64,000 bases of DNA from Lentisphaerae bacterium GWF2_44_16 (lineage in GTDB: Bacteria; Verrucomicrobiota; Lentisphaeria; Victivallales; GWF2-45-14): NCBI GenBank assembly GCA_001803225.1, contig MHBF01000077.1, positions 1-64,000 on the forward strand, in the 5' to 3' direction. Below the pieces are notes generated by a model, which was given only the letters and a program-made list of their open reading frames with translations, did no database searches and had not been told where the DNA came from. Below, one piece after another: positions 50,289 to 59,024 of the stretch (its first letter is position 1; the number at the start of each line of letters is the position of its first letter). Made by a program: the position numbers and the translations under genes.

Positions 50289-51092
50289 TCAGTTTTTCAG
50301 TTTCTGTATTTTGGCGCTGATTATTTCGGCGAGTTCACGGGCCTGATCTTCGGGTTTGCCCTCGATTTTTTTAAGTTTACGGGTCATTTCGGGTATGGAT
50401 GTTTTTACCACTCTGGTAGGCGAGCCCTTGAGCCCGACCGATGATTTGTCCATGCCCAAGTCCTGCTGTCCGTGCTTCTGTATCCCTTTTCTGAAGTAAT
50501 TAATCCTGCCTTTCAAGGTGCCGAATCTGGGTTCGCAGGCTTCTTTAAGCACCATTATAACGGCAGGCAGAGGGACTCTCAGTTCATCGTGTCCGTTTTC
50601 GAAAAGACGGGTAAGTCTGATTTCGGAAGGATTTTTTTCGGAAGGTATTTCGATGTGATTAACAGAGGCGGCCTGCGCCCATCCGAGATGCGCGGCTATC
50701 GCGGGACCGACTTGCGCCGTGTCACCGTCTATTGCCTGTTTGCCGCAGAAAACAATATCAAAGGGGCCGTACTTCCGTAAAGCTTCCGAAAGTATAAGAG
50801 AGGTTGACCATGTGTCGCTTCCCGCGAAGCAAACGTCAGATAGAAGGATGCCTTCATCTGCTCCCATCGCGATTGCCCTCGCCAGGATTTCTTCTGCCCT
50901 TGGCGGGCCCATCGAAAAGACAGTAACACGCGCCCCGTTGCCGTCTTTGAAACGCAATGCCGTTTCTATCGGAAATTCGTCAAGAGGGTTCAATACGGCG
51001 CCGGCGCTTTTCCTCTGCAATGTATGTGTTTCCGGATCTATCGACACTATGCCGCTGTCCGGGACCTGTTTTACGCATACCGCTATCTTCAT
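50289..51092 (-). CDS. etfB: Electron transfer flavoprotein beta subunit
   Basis: MKIAVCVKQVPDSG, NPLDEFPIETALRFKD, FCGKQAIDGDTAQVGPAIAAHLGWAQ. Confidence 0.95.
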   Translation of the reverse strand: MKIAVCVKQVPDSGIVSIDPETHTLQRKSAGAVLNPLDEFPIETALRFKDGNGARVTVFSMGPPRAEEILARAIAMGADEGILLSDVCFAGSDTWSTSLILSEALRKYGPFDIVFCGKQAIDGDTAQVGPAIAAHLGWAQAASVNHIEIPSEKNPSEIRLTRLFENGHDELRVPLPAVIMVLKEACEPRFGTLKGRINYFRKGIQKHGQQDLGMDKSSVGLKGSPTRVVKTSIPEMTRKLKKIEGKPEDQARELAEIISAKIQKLKN

Positions 51093-51222
51093 CTTTAAAC
51101 CATTCATTTTAGAATAGCAAAATCTATATCCTGCGGCATGGCATTGCCAGGGTTTTAATTGAAAAAGCCTTTCTAAAGAATGGAAAAAGCGCCGATATCA
51201 GGCTAGATTCAGAGAAAATGAA

Positions 51223-53319
51223 ATGCATGAGGTGTTGAATATGACTGCTGGCTTATCCCTCCTTTCCCTTATTACGGCTATAATTTCCCTTCTTTTCGCG
51301 GCGGCTGTTGCGGCGATGGCATTCAAGCGTTTTAAATTTCCTTATACTATAGGGCTGGTCATTTTAGGAATTATTCTAGCGGCGCTGGCTTACAATTTTG
51401 AGTTTTTTGAACCTCTTCGACAGTTCACCCTGACCCCTCAGCTTATATTATATATTCTGCTGCCGACATTGATTTTTGAAGCATCCCTTAACATAGACAG
51501 CCGCCTGCTCATCAAAAATATAGTGCCTGTTCTGATGCTCGCGGCCCCCGGCCTTGTGATATCCACGTTCATAGTGGGGATAATGGTTAAATTCATGACC
51601 CCGCTCGGGCTTGGTGGCGCAATGCTTTTCGGCGCGCTTATTTCAGCGACAGACCCTGTTGCCGTGATAACCCTTTTTAAAGACGTAGGCGCGCCTAAAC
51701 GTCTGACAATGCTGGTTGACGGCGAAAGCCTTTTCAATGATGCCACCGCCATAGTGATGTTCAATATTGTCATGGGCATGATAGTTTCAGGGGCGGCTTT
51801 CAGCATGGGGACTTTTTTCAAGGGCTCATGCGATTTTGCCCTTATCTTTCTGGGAGGTGTTTTCATCGGAGCGCTTATAGGATGTATCATGATACAGATA
51901 ATGAAATTTACCAAAGATGATCCTATGCTGGAACTGGCGTTTTCCGTTATTGCGGCCTATACATCATTTATAGTCGCTGACCGTTGCTTTGGAGTTTCCG
52001 GTGTCATGTCTTCCATGGGCGCGGGTATTGTCTTCAGCTGGTACGGGACAACGCGTTTTACCGCCGAGGTAAGGGAATATCTCAAAAAATTCTGGGAATT
52101 TGCCGTATTTGTCGCGAACACCTTTATTTTCCTGCTTCTGGGACTGACCGAAAAAGTAATGTTTTTCGACATCGGAAAAAGCAAAGGGATTTTTCTTTAT
52201 ATACTTTTTGCCATTATAGCGGTGCTTGTTTCCAGGATTGTCGTAGTTTTCGGATTGTGTCCACTGATAGGGATGATGAAAAACCAGAAAAAGATAAGCA
52301 TTCAGTACCAGACAGTACTTTTCTGGGGAGGGCTCCGTGGAGGAGTGCCGCTTGCTCTTGTCCTCAGCATTCCGGTTTCATTCGCGAACCGCGATATGCT
52401 GATAGGGCTTACGCTCGGAATAGTTCTTTTCACTCTGCTTATACAGGGAACCAGCATGAATTTTCTGATAAGGCTGCTCAAGCTGGACAAACCGGGAACT
52501 TTTGAAAAAATGCTGAGTCTCCAAGCCGTCATTTCGTCAAAGCGCAAAGTAATGGAAGTTATTTCCAATCTTGAAAAGACAGGGCATTTTTCAGACGATA
52601 CCGTCAGCGTTGTGCGCGATAAATACGCCGCGGAAATTTTAGATTCCCTCAAGGAGCTTGAGGACTTAAGGGATAACCCTGAAAATGCCTCCACTGTAAG
52701 GCAGATAATATGGTCCGAAACCCTGAACGTCAAACGCAACACATATCATGGTCTTTTTGACAGAGGCATTATTCAGGAAACGGTTTTCCGCGAACTTGAA
52801 CACAGCCTTAATTCACAGCAGGAAAGCATTACCGCAAACAATATCCCTCCCAAAGTCATCATTGAGCTTATCCCTCCGGAAGTGAAGTTTGAGAAGTTTA
52901 TATTAAAGTTGCTGAAGTTGGTTTTTCCAGAGGGAAAACTGCTTCGCCTGCATTATGCCAAAGCACTGATTATAAACCTTGAAGAAGCCATAGCGCTGGT
53001 TATAGCGGTAAAGGACATCAATGCCCTGCTGGATGATGTTTCCAGGTTATACAGGGAACACTCTGTCGCGCTCAATGAATGCAGGGATTTCTACAAGGAC
53101 GTTCACGACAAATCCATAGCGCATATTGAAAAGATTGAGAAATCATATCCGGAATATGCCGACCAGGTCAAGACCAGAGTTCTGAGGCAAGTCGGCTTCG
53201 ACACCGAACTTAAAACCATGAAGGAAATGGTTGAAAAAGGAAAGTTGCCGGAAAGCGTCTGCTCCGAAATGGAAGCCGAATACGAGCGTAAAATTATTGA
53301 AAACAGAAAAGCTGTGTGA
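51223..53319 (+). CDS. CPA1-family Na+/H+ antiporter with long C-terminal cytosolic domain
   Basis: FGALISATDPVAVITLFKDVGAPKRLTMLVDGESLFNDATAIVMF; WGGLRGGVPLALVLSIP. Confidence 0.93.
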   Translation: MHEVLNMTAGLSLLSLITAIISLLFAAAVAAMAFKRFKFPYTIGLVILGIILAALAYNFEFFEPLRQFTLTPQLILYILLPTLIFEASLNIDSRLLIKNIVPVLMLAAPGLVISTFIVGIMVKFMTPLGLGGAMLFGALISATDPVAVITLFKDVGAPKRLTMLVDGESLFNDATAIVMFNIVMGMIVSGAAFSMGTFFKGSCDFALIFLGGVFIGALIGCIMIQIMKFTKDDPMLELAFSVIAAYTSFIVADRCFGVSGVMSSMGAGIVFSWYGTTRFTAEVREYLKKFWEFAVFVANTFIFLLLGLTEKVMFFDIGKSKGIFLYILFAIIAVLVSRIVVVFGLCPLIGMMKNQKKISIQYQTVLFWGGLRGGVPLALVLSIPVSFANRDMLIGLTLGIVLFTLLIQGTSMNFLIRLLKLDKPGTFEKMLSLQAVISSKRKVMEVISNLEKTGHFSDDTVSVVRDKYAAEILDSLKELEDLRDNPENASTVRQIIWSETLNVKRNTYHGLFDRGIIQETVFRELEHSLNSQQESITANNIPPKVIIELIPPEVKFEKFILKLLKLVFPEGKLLRLHYAKALIINLEEAIALVIAVKDINALLDDVSRLYREHSVALNECRDFYKDVHDKSIAHIEKIEKSYPEYADQVKTRVLRQVGFDTELKTMKEMVEKGKLPESVCSEMEAEYERKIIENRKAV

Positions 53320-53324
53320 CTGAT

Positions 53325-55049
53325 TTATTCCGGTATTCGGCATAAAAGCATATTCAGACCGAGAAATTTGGCTTTAGGAAAGGAAACGGCCCTCTCGGAA
53401 AGTACAGTTACTTTATCAAGGCTTTTTATAAGGTCTTCATTTCTGATTGCCCTGTAATTTTTTGAAAGTATCAGAGCGAAGGATTTCACTTTTCTGTCTT
53501 TCAGCAGTTTCACAAGCCCTTCAAGATTTTTTCCGGGATTCACCATGAGTATTTTCTTCCTGAAAAATATGGAAGAAAGCTCTTCCGGCAGCCAGAAAAC
53601 ATCAGTAACTATTACTTCGCTGTCCAGAGAATTTACAGAAGCGAGTATTTTTTCCGAACAATCCTTTTTGTAGAAAAGATCGCGTATTCCGCAAAATTGT
53701 ACAGCACAACTCAACATGAGAAGCCAGATACAGACGGATATGAAAAACACCCTCTCCCTTCTGTCAATGAAAAACGCCGCTGTTTCTTTTGCCGCATAAA
53801 GGCAGAGCGGGATAAGCAGAGGATAGAGAAAAAGAAAATGCCTCGGCCCCCATATTATCCCTATGTCTTTCTGATTCACCAGAAGGCATGTAATGACAGA
53901 AAAAAACAGGCAAATTATGGAAAGCATTTTAAGCGGCATTTTATCGGAGTACAGGAACGCGCCCGCCGAAACGGCGGCGATGAGAATAAAGGGCGTTGAC
54001 GGTATCAGGGATTGCGTGAACAGCGTATCAAAGACAGGATTGGAACTCCTGTAGAGAAATATTGTCAGAAATGTTCCTCCAGCGCAGGACAGGGAAAGAA
54101 ACAGGGATTTTGTTTTCAGCCCTGACTTGAAGTCCCTGAATGCCATGCCGGAGATACAGCACAGCGCGAACGGCAACGCCGTAATCAGTGCCATATACGG
54201 ATTGACGCCGCCAGGACTGAAACGGAAAATATAAACATAGAAATTACTGAGTTTGTTCAGAAAAAATTCTATAAAAGGGGCCCCGCCGCCTTCCATTGAA
54301 ATATAGACGGCTGAATGAATGCCCATAAAATATCCGTATATATCTTTCTGTATCATCCACAGCGGCAGCATCACAAACAGCCAGCCCGCGGCATACAGGG
54401 ATGTTTTTTCCTTGTTGCGGGTGCAGATGAAATACGCGCAGGCAATGGAGAAAAACATTATGTATGCCTCTTCCCTGAACACTGCCGAAAGCCCCGTAAG
54501 AATACCGGCAAACAGAATATATTTTTTCTGAGCTCGCAGGAGAAGCAGTATTCCGGCAGTACAGAGAAAAACGCTTAAAGTATGTTCCCAGAAAGTAAAT
54601 GCATAAAAGAAAAGAGGAGTGCAGAATGCCGCCGCCGCAAGTCCGCAGAGGAAAAGTTTTTCGATGTCCAGTTTTTTTGTGAGCATGAAGAGCAGGATGA
54701 AAATCCCGATTGCCGAGATAAGCGGTATGAAATATATTCCGGCAGTCCCCGCCGCCTTGTAAAAAAATGAGGATATGTATGGCAAATAAAAAGGATAAAA
54801 CGAATAGACGCCATTGTCCAGTTTTTTGAAATGATGTCCGCAGTAAGGGAAATATTTATATTCAGGGTCAATATCTTCCGCCGGATAATTTATGCGTATT
54901 TCATTGAAGGAGCTTATATTCTGCGTCTGTATGAATTTATTCCCCTCGTCGCTTGTCCAGAAAACATCCTTGGGCAGACAGCATTGTACCAAAAGGTATA
55001 GCGAGGCCGTTATCGCGATGAGTAAATATATTACTGTCTGATTTTTCAT
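53325..55049 (-). CDS. Multi-pass membrane protein, possibly GT39-like glycosyltransferase
   Basis: Multiple hydrophobic segments; WTSDEGNKFIQTQNI near N-terminus; FREEAYIMFFSIACAYF. Confidence 0.6.
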   Translation of the reverse strand: MKNQTVIYLLIAITASLYLLVQCCLPKDVFWTSDEGNKFIQTQNISSFNEIRINYPAEDIDPEYKYFPYCGHHFKKLDNGVYSFYPFYLPYISSFFYKAAGTAGIYFIPLISAIGIFILLFMLTKKLDIEKLFLCGLAAAAFCTPLFFYAFTFWEHTLSVFLCTAGILLLLRAQKKYILFAGILTGLSAVFREEAYIMFFSIACAYFICTRNKEKTSLYAAGWLFVMLPLWMIQKDIYGYFMGIHSAVYISMEGGGAPFIEFFLNKLSNFYVYIFRFSPGGVNPYMALITALPFALCCISGMAFRDFKSGLKTKSLFLSLSCAGGTFLTIFLYRSSNPVFDTLFTQSLIPSTPFILIAAVSAGAFLYSDKMPLKMLSIICLFFSVITCLLVNQKDIGIIWGPRHFLFLYPLLIPLCLYAAKETAAFFIDRRERVFFISVCIWLLMLSCAVQFCGIRDLFYKKDCSEKILASVNSLDSEVIVTDVFWLPEELSSIFFRKKILMVNPGKNLEGLVKLLKDRKVKSFALILSKNYRAIRNEDLIKSLDKVTVLSERAVSFPKAKFLGLNMLLCRIPE

Positions 55050-55185
55050 TGCCTGTCTCCCTCTGAGAATCTAAGATGGATTTACTTTTTTTCAAACAAG
55101 AACGTGAACGCAAAGGCGCAAAGTGCGCATATGAAAAACCTGAAAAGGAATTCCATAAATGATGCCACTGCGTCAGATTCTATTT

Positions 55186-55371
55186 CTACAGATACTTTTT
55201 ATAAGGGCATTTCCGGCAGAGATAGTTTTGCATGTTTTTCTTTTCATCCCGGTATACGGCTTCCTGAAGCAGGCCCATTATTTTCGTGTGTATGGAGATG
55301 GTCGCTCCCTGTTCATCCATACGGTGTTCAAGTTTTTCAAACCTTTCTTCAATCCTGTTCAATGTGCTCAA
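55186..55371 (-). CDS. Small charged protein of unknown function, possibly the 3' part of a frameshifted or coupled gene
   Basis: MSTLNRIEERFEKLEHRMDEQGATISIHTKIMGLLQEAVYRDEKKNMQNYLCRKCPYKKYL; TTG start overlaps TGA of a preceding 13-codon ORF MSKEKKSLTLRDH that has a good Shine-Dalgarno. Confidence 0.4.
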   Translation of the reverse strand: MSTLNRIEERFEKLEHRMDEQGATISIHTKIMGLLQEAVYRDEKKNMQNYLCRKCPYKKYL

Positions 55372-55466
55372 TGATCCCGGAGCGTAAGTGATTTCTTTTC
55401 TTTGCTCATGCCTGCTGTTCTCCTCATTTCGTTGTTAACATTCCCGGAGAACGCCCCATAAAAAAA

Positions 55467-55591
55467 GGCGTGCCCCAATCGCACTCGATTCGAGGTAGTA
55501 GCATACCTGATAAAGGAATACGGCGAGACACGCCAATTCTGACGTGCCAGAGACATGTTTCCTTTATCAGAAAGCGCTACTTTTCGAATCG
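55467..55591 (-). other. Large structured element: 33-nt imperfect inverted repeat interleaved with a terminator-like stem
   Basis: Arms 55486-55518 and 55559-55591 (CGATTCGA...CTGATAAAGGAA); GGCGTG 55467-55472 pairs with CACGCC 55529-55534; on the minus strand this stem is followed by T7. Confidence 0.7.
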
Positions 55592-55693
55592 AAACATTTT
55601 GCCAATGGCAAGAAAATCTAAAAATTTTTAAAACCCGTTTTTAATCTATAAAAACCTCTTTTGTTTGATCTTAATATAACGCCCTAAAGTCTG

Positions 55694-55713
55694 TTTTACA
55701 GACCTCTGTAAAA
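55694..55713. other. Inverted repeat TTTTACAGA-CC-TCTGTAAAA just downstream of the 55730-56302 gene
   Basis: 9-bp perfect arms, 2-nt centre. Confidence 0.7.
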
Positions 55714-55729
55714 TTATCTTCTCTTTGCG

Positions 55730-56302
55730 TTACCGCAGATATTTTCCAACATCTGTAATATCAATCCTGTTCTTCTCGTAGTCATAAGTCTGCCCTTCTT
55801 TCTTGTACCATTCCTTCCACTGATTGATTATTGACTGCTGCGCGTCTTTCGGAGCTATGAAAACCATACAGGTAGACATATGCGTCATGAAAAACGGTAT
55901 TACTCTCTCCGTCTCATCATCAAGATAAAGATGTCCTCTGCGCCGTTCGTCAGTTATTTTTCTCTTTGTCGGCGCGAAAAAATTTTTACCGGTCAGATGC
56001 CGTAAGCTCCGTATGCAGACTATAACATGATAAGTGTCCGGTTTTGATTTGGGCTCTTCTATGGATCCTCCATCATATCTTTTATCATTTACCACATGCA
56101 ATTCCTGAATTAATAATTCTACGGCAAATTTGGGATTTTTATACAGAATTTTCATTTCATCCATGAATTCGTCAAGATATCCGCTTTTAGTCATGAGTAT
56201 TTTGATTGTATTTTTAATATCATTGTTGACCGAGTCTTCTGTATACCCGACTACAGACAGTAAAATAAATAAAACTAATAATAAAGAATGCTTTGCTCTC
56301 AT
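55730..56302 (-). CDS. Exported protein of unknown function; candidate periplasmic immunity protein
   Basis: N-terminal signal peptide MRAKHSLLLVLFILLSVVGYTEDS; ATGA overlap with upstream gene. Confidence 0.65.
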   Translation of the reverse strand: MRAKHSLLLVLFILLSVVGYTEDSVNNDIKNTIKILMTKSGYLDEFMDEMKILYKNPKFAVELLIQELHVVNDKRYDGGSIEEPKSKPDTYHVIVCIRSLRHLTGKNFFAPTKRKITDERRRGHLYLDDETERVIPFFMTHMSTCMVFIAPKDAQQSIINQWKEWYKKEGQTYDYEKNRIDITDVGKYLR

Positions 56303-57351
56303 GGTTTATTTTCCTTTTTGTAGATCTTTATTTGAATTCTGCTTCCTTTCCCCGAATCGCTTTTTGGGGAAGTATTAATAAATGGACCAAATACTTTGGT
56401 TGGTTGAGCACTTTCCGGCACCGTTCCCACTGGATTTATCGGTTGCGGTATAGGTTTTCTGTCCGGATTGTAAAAGTAATAATGCTTTTCCTTTTCACTT
56501 GTCGAATTCCCCATTTTCCAGGCGGCATCCTGGCTTTCTTTCCATGCTTTCTTCGAAATAGGGTCATCAGGAATTGGCTGGGTTTTATAGGTTTTTTCGC
56601 CGCGTTCCGATATTTCCCCTATGGCGGCACGGGCTTTTTGCAACTCCTTTACCGAGGCAGGATCGGGTTTTCCATCCCTTCCCTTCTGCGGACGCAGGCT
56701 CGCGCTTTCGGAATAAATCACATGGGCGGCATTGTCGACGCGCGTCTCAATCGCGGTTTTCTGTTTTTTCAGTGCTTCATTTTCCCTTCTGTATTTTGCG
56801 GCATTTTCCGGGGACGTGCTTTTATCTTTTATGAGGGCTTCATTTTTCCTGATTTTTGCAAGGACATTGTCGTATTGTTTTCTCATGGAAGAATTTCCCG
56901 ACGCAGATGTTTTCGGAGCGGGAGCTCCATAACTGATATTATTTATAATGCCATGTTTCATCATGGCTTCTACCTTTTCCTTCTTTCTTGCCTCTTTTCG
57001 TCTGCGGGAAGCTGCCTCAAGCTGCTCATCCGTTTTGTCGGGGTGTTCGCCATAATAGAAACCAAAGCGGCATTTTTTCAGCGGATGTCTTTCGTAATCC
57101 CTGAAGGGAACAGGCATACAGCCGCAAACCGGCATGATTTCATTTTTCAGACAATTCTGCATGAGAGCCTTGATATCCATTCCCATTTGAGAGGCTACCT
57201 CGAAAACAGCCGCGCTCTTTTCCATACATTCCGCTTTACCGCAACGTTCACCGGGATAAAGCTTTGCGATGCCGCTTTCAATTTTCTGTTTTTTGCTGTC
57301 TGCTGAAAGTTTCGCTATGAAACCGTCCACATTCAATTCATTTCCATTCAT
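56299..57351 (-). CDS. Putative effector with SleB-like cell-wall-hydrolase C-terminus
   Basis: No signal peptide; Cys-rich MPVCGCMPVPF segment, coiled coil, DNAAHVIYSESASLRP...ARAAIGEISERGE...HYYFYNPDRKP...VFGPFINTSP...IQIKIYKK resembling SleB-type hydrolases. Confidence 0.5.
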   Translation of the reverse strand: MNGNELNVDGFIAKLSADSKKQKIESGIAKLYPGERCGKAECMEKSAAVFEVASQMGMDIKALMQNCLKNEIMPVCGCMPVPFRDYERHPLKKCRFGFYYGEHPDKTDEQLEAASRRRKEARKKEKVEAMMKHGIINNISYGAPAPKTSASGNSSMRKQYDNVLAKIRKNEALIKDKSTSPENAAKYRRENEALKKQKTAIETRVDNAAHVIYSESASLRPQKGRDGKPDPASVKELQKARAAIGEISERGEKTYKTQPIPDDPISKKAWKESQDAAWKMGNSTSEKEKHYYFYNPDRKPIPQPINPVGTVPESAQPTKVFGPFINTSPKSDSGKGSRIQIKIYKKENKP

Positions 57352-57364
57352 AATAAAGACCTTT

Positions 57365-57400
57365 CTTTTTGTTATGCGCATCATGCGCATTTAACAAAAG
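57365..57400. promoter_or_regulatory. Palindromic element around ATGCGCAT-C-ATGCGCAT upstream of the effector-like gene
   Basis: CTTTTTGTTATGCGCATCATGCGCATTTAACAAAAG; two self-complementary octamers within near-palindromic flanks. Confidence 0.6.
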
Positions 57401-57593
57401 AAAAAGCGTCAAAGGGTGACGAAGCCCCGTTTGTTAATATAATCTAAAATATGATAGTGTATTGTATTAAGAAAAGCAAGTAAAAACGGCATAAAAAAGT
57501 GTGATAAATTCAGTAAAGAATGAAATATTTCCTTAAGCTTTTTTTATGTAAAAATTAAAATAATACTTGCTTAATTTCAAAGATTTATATATA

Positions 57594-57605
57594 ATTGTAT
57601 ACAAT
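57594..57605. promoter_or_regulatory. Perfect palindrome ATTGTATACAAT, candidate GntR operator
   Basis: 12-bp perfect palindrome upstream of SGNH hydrolase + GntR pair. Confidence 0.65.
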
Positions 57606-57637
57606 ATACAAATTTATCTGAAAGGAATTTGATTAAG

Positions 57638-58348
57638 ATGAATGAGCATCCGTTGACGCTTGCGGTGAAGGCAAGGTTTAAGGCATTACAGAAAACAAGA
57701 GTGCTTGCGTTCGGCTCATCGAATACAGAACATTTTCAGACGGGAATGCACTGGTTTGACATATTCGAGATGGGCATAAGAAATACCCACGGAAGAATAC
57801 ATCATTTCATAAACACGGGGATATCTGGGAACACCACGGCGAACCTGCTTGAACGTTTCGAGGATGACGCGGCGTTTTATAAGCCTCATATCGTTCTTAT
57901 AACAATCGGCGGAAACGACTGCAATCCTGATAAAAATATATCGGAAGAAGAATTTGTAAAGAATCTTCAGGTACTTTATCGCCGTTTTGCCAATATGGGT
58001 ACCGCGGTATTTTTTCAGACTTACTATTCACCTGATCCTGACCTGATTGAGACGGTGAGGCTGAAAAATTTTTACCGTTATACCGACATCGTAAGAAATA
58101 CGGCTTCGGCCCTGAATGTCGGACTCATAGATCATCTGGCGCGCTGGGAGCTTCTGCGCAAGGCGCATCCCGAACTTTATAAGCCTCTCATGCGCGACGG
58201 CTTTCACCTGAACAGCAAAGGGAACATGGTGGTAGGAATAGATATATGCAAATTTTTTGATCTGAAACCTGACGCGGACGAGCCGGAGTTCTGGAAAAAC
58301 GGGCTTGAAATAAGTAATCTGATGGATACTCTTATGTCCGGCAAATAG
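57638..58348 (+). CDS. SGNH/GDSL-type hydrolase
   Basis: LAFGSSNTEHFQ, NTGISGNT, ITIGGNDCN, RDGFHLNSKGN. Confidence 0.88.
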   Translation: MNEHPLTLAVKARFKALQKTRVLAFGSSNTEHFQTGMHWFDIFEMGIRNTHGRIHHFINTGISGNTTANLLERFEDDAAFYKPHIVLITIGGNDCNPDKNISEEEFVKNLQVLYRRFANMGTAVFFQTYYSPDPDLIETVRLKNFYRYTDIVRNTASALNVGLIDHLARWELLRKAHPELYKPLMRDGFHLNSKGNMVVGIDICKFFDLKPDADEPEFWKNGLEISNLMDTLMSGK

Positions 58349-58361
58349 AGGAAGTTTCATT

Positions 58362-59024
58362 ATGTCAGGAATAAAGCATCTCTCACTGAGCGAAGAAGTT
58401 TACAGCCGCCTGATGAGAAAAATACTTGACGGTAATTTCACAGAGGGAAGCAGACTCCGCGAAGAAATTCTCTGCCGTGAACTAGGCGTCAGCCGCACTC
58501 CTGTAAGGGAGGCACTTATCCGTCTTGCCAGAGAGGGCGTTCTCGAACAGATACCAAGGCGCGGATGTGTGCTGAGAAAGCTTCCGCCTGAAGAAATAGA
58601 AGAGCTTCTCAGATACCGCTGTCTGCTTGAGTGCCTTGTTCTGAGAGAATATTTTGATCTGATAGACCGGGAAAAATGCCGCGCGCTGGACGCTAAACTG
58701 GATAAGGCCGTAAAAAAGGGAGAAAAGGAATTGCGCGGCGTTCTGCTTTCCGCAGATGAGGAACTGCATGAACTTATAACATTGTCCTGTCACAATTCCT
58801 TTCTTGCCAAAGAGCTTAAACGGGTTCAGCTTTTATGCCGTCCGTACAGGGTGTTGCGTTGCGCGGAAGCGGAGAATACCTCATCTATTCTGAAAGAACG
58901 GCAGCATATCATAAAGGCTGTTCTTTCAGGTGATGCCGGAAAAGCGGAAACTGCTCTTTCAACGCATTTTGAGAAAAGCAGACGTTATTATCTGAGAGAT
59001 AAAGGAACAAAAATTACTTCATGA
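58362..59024 (+). CDS. GntR-family regulator, FCD (FadR-like) type
   Basis: HLSLSEEVYSRLMRKILDGNFTEGSRLREEILCRELGVSRTPVREALIRLAREGVLEQIPRRGCVL; helical FCD-like C-terminus. Confidence 0.93.
   Translation: MSGIKHLSLSEEVYSRLMRKILDGNFTEGSRLREEILCRELGVSRTPVREALIRLAREGVLEQIPRRGCVLRKLPPEEIEELLRYRCLLECLVLREYFDLIDREKCRALDAKLDKAVKKGEKELRGVLLSADEELHELITLSCHNSFLAKELKRVQLLCRPYRVLRCAEAENTSSILKERQHIIKAVLSGDAGKAETALSTHFEKSRRYYLRDKGTKITS

Noticed and set aside
55104-55391. Plus-strand ORFs opposite the 61-aa minus-strand ORF
   Set aside because: No Shine-Dalgarno or recognisable motif; the minus strand is more plausible but itself uncertain
55368-55556. 62-aa minus-strand ORF through the structured element
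   Set aside because: Runs across the terminator-like stem; only its last 13 codons (MSKEKKSLTLRDH) have a good ribosome-binding site
56293-57306. 337-aa plus-strand ORF opposite the effector-like gene
   Set aside because: Aromatic-rich antisense translation; the minus-strand reading has plausible domains and an ATGA-coupled partner
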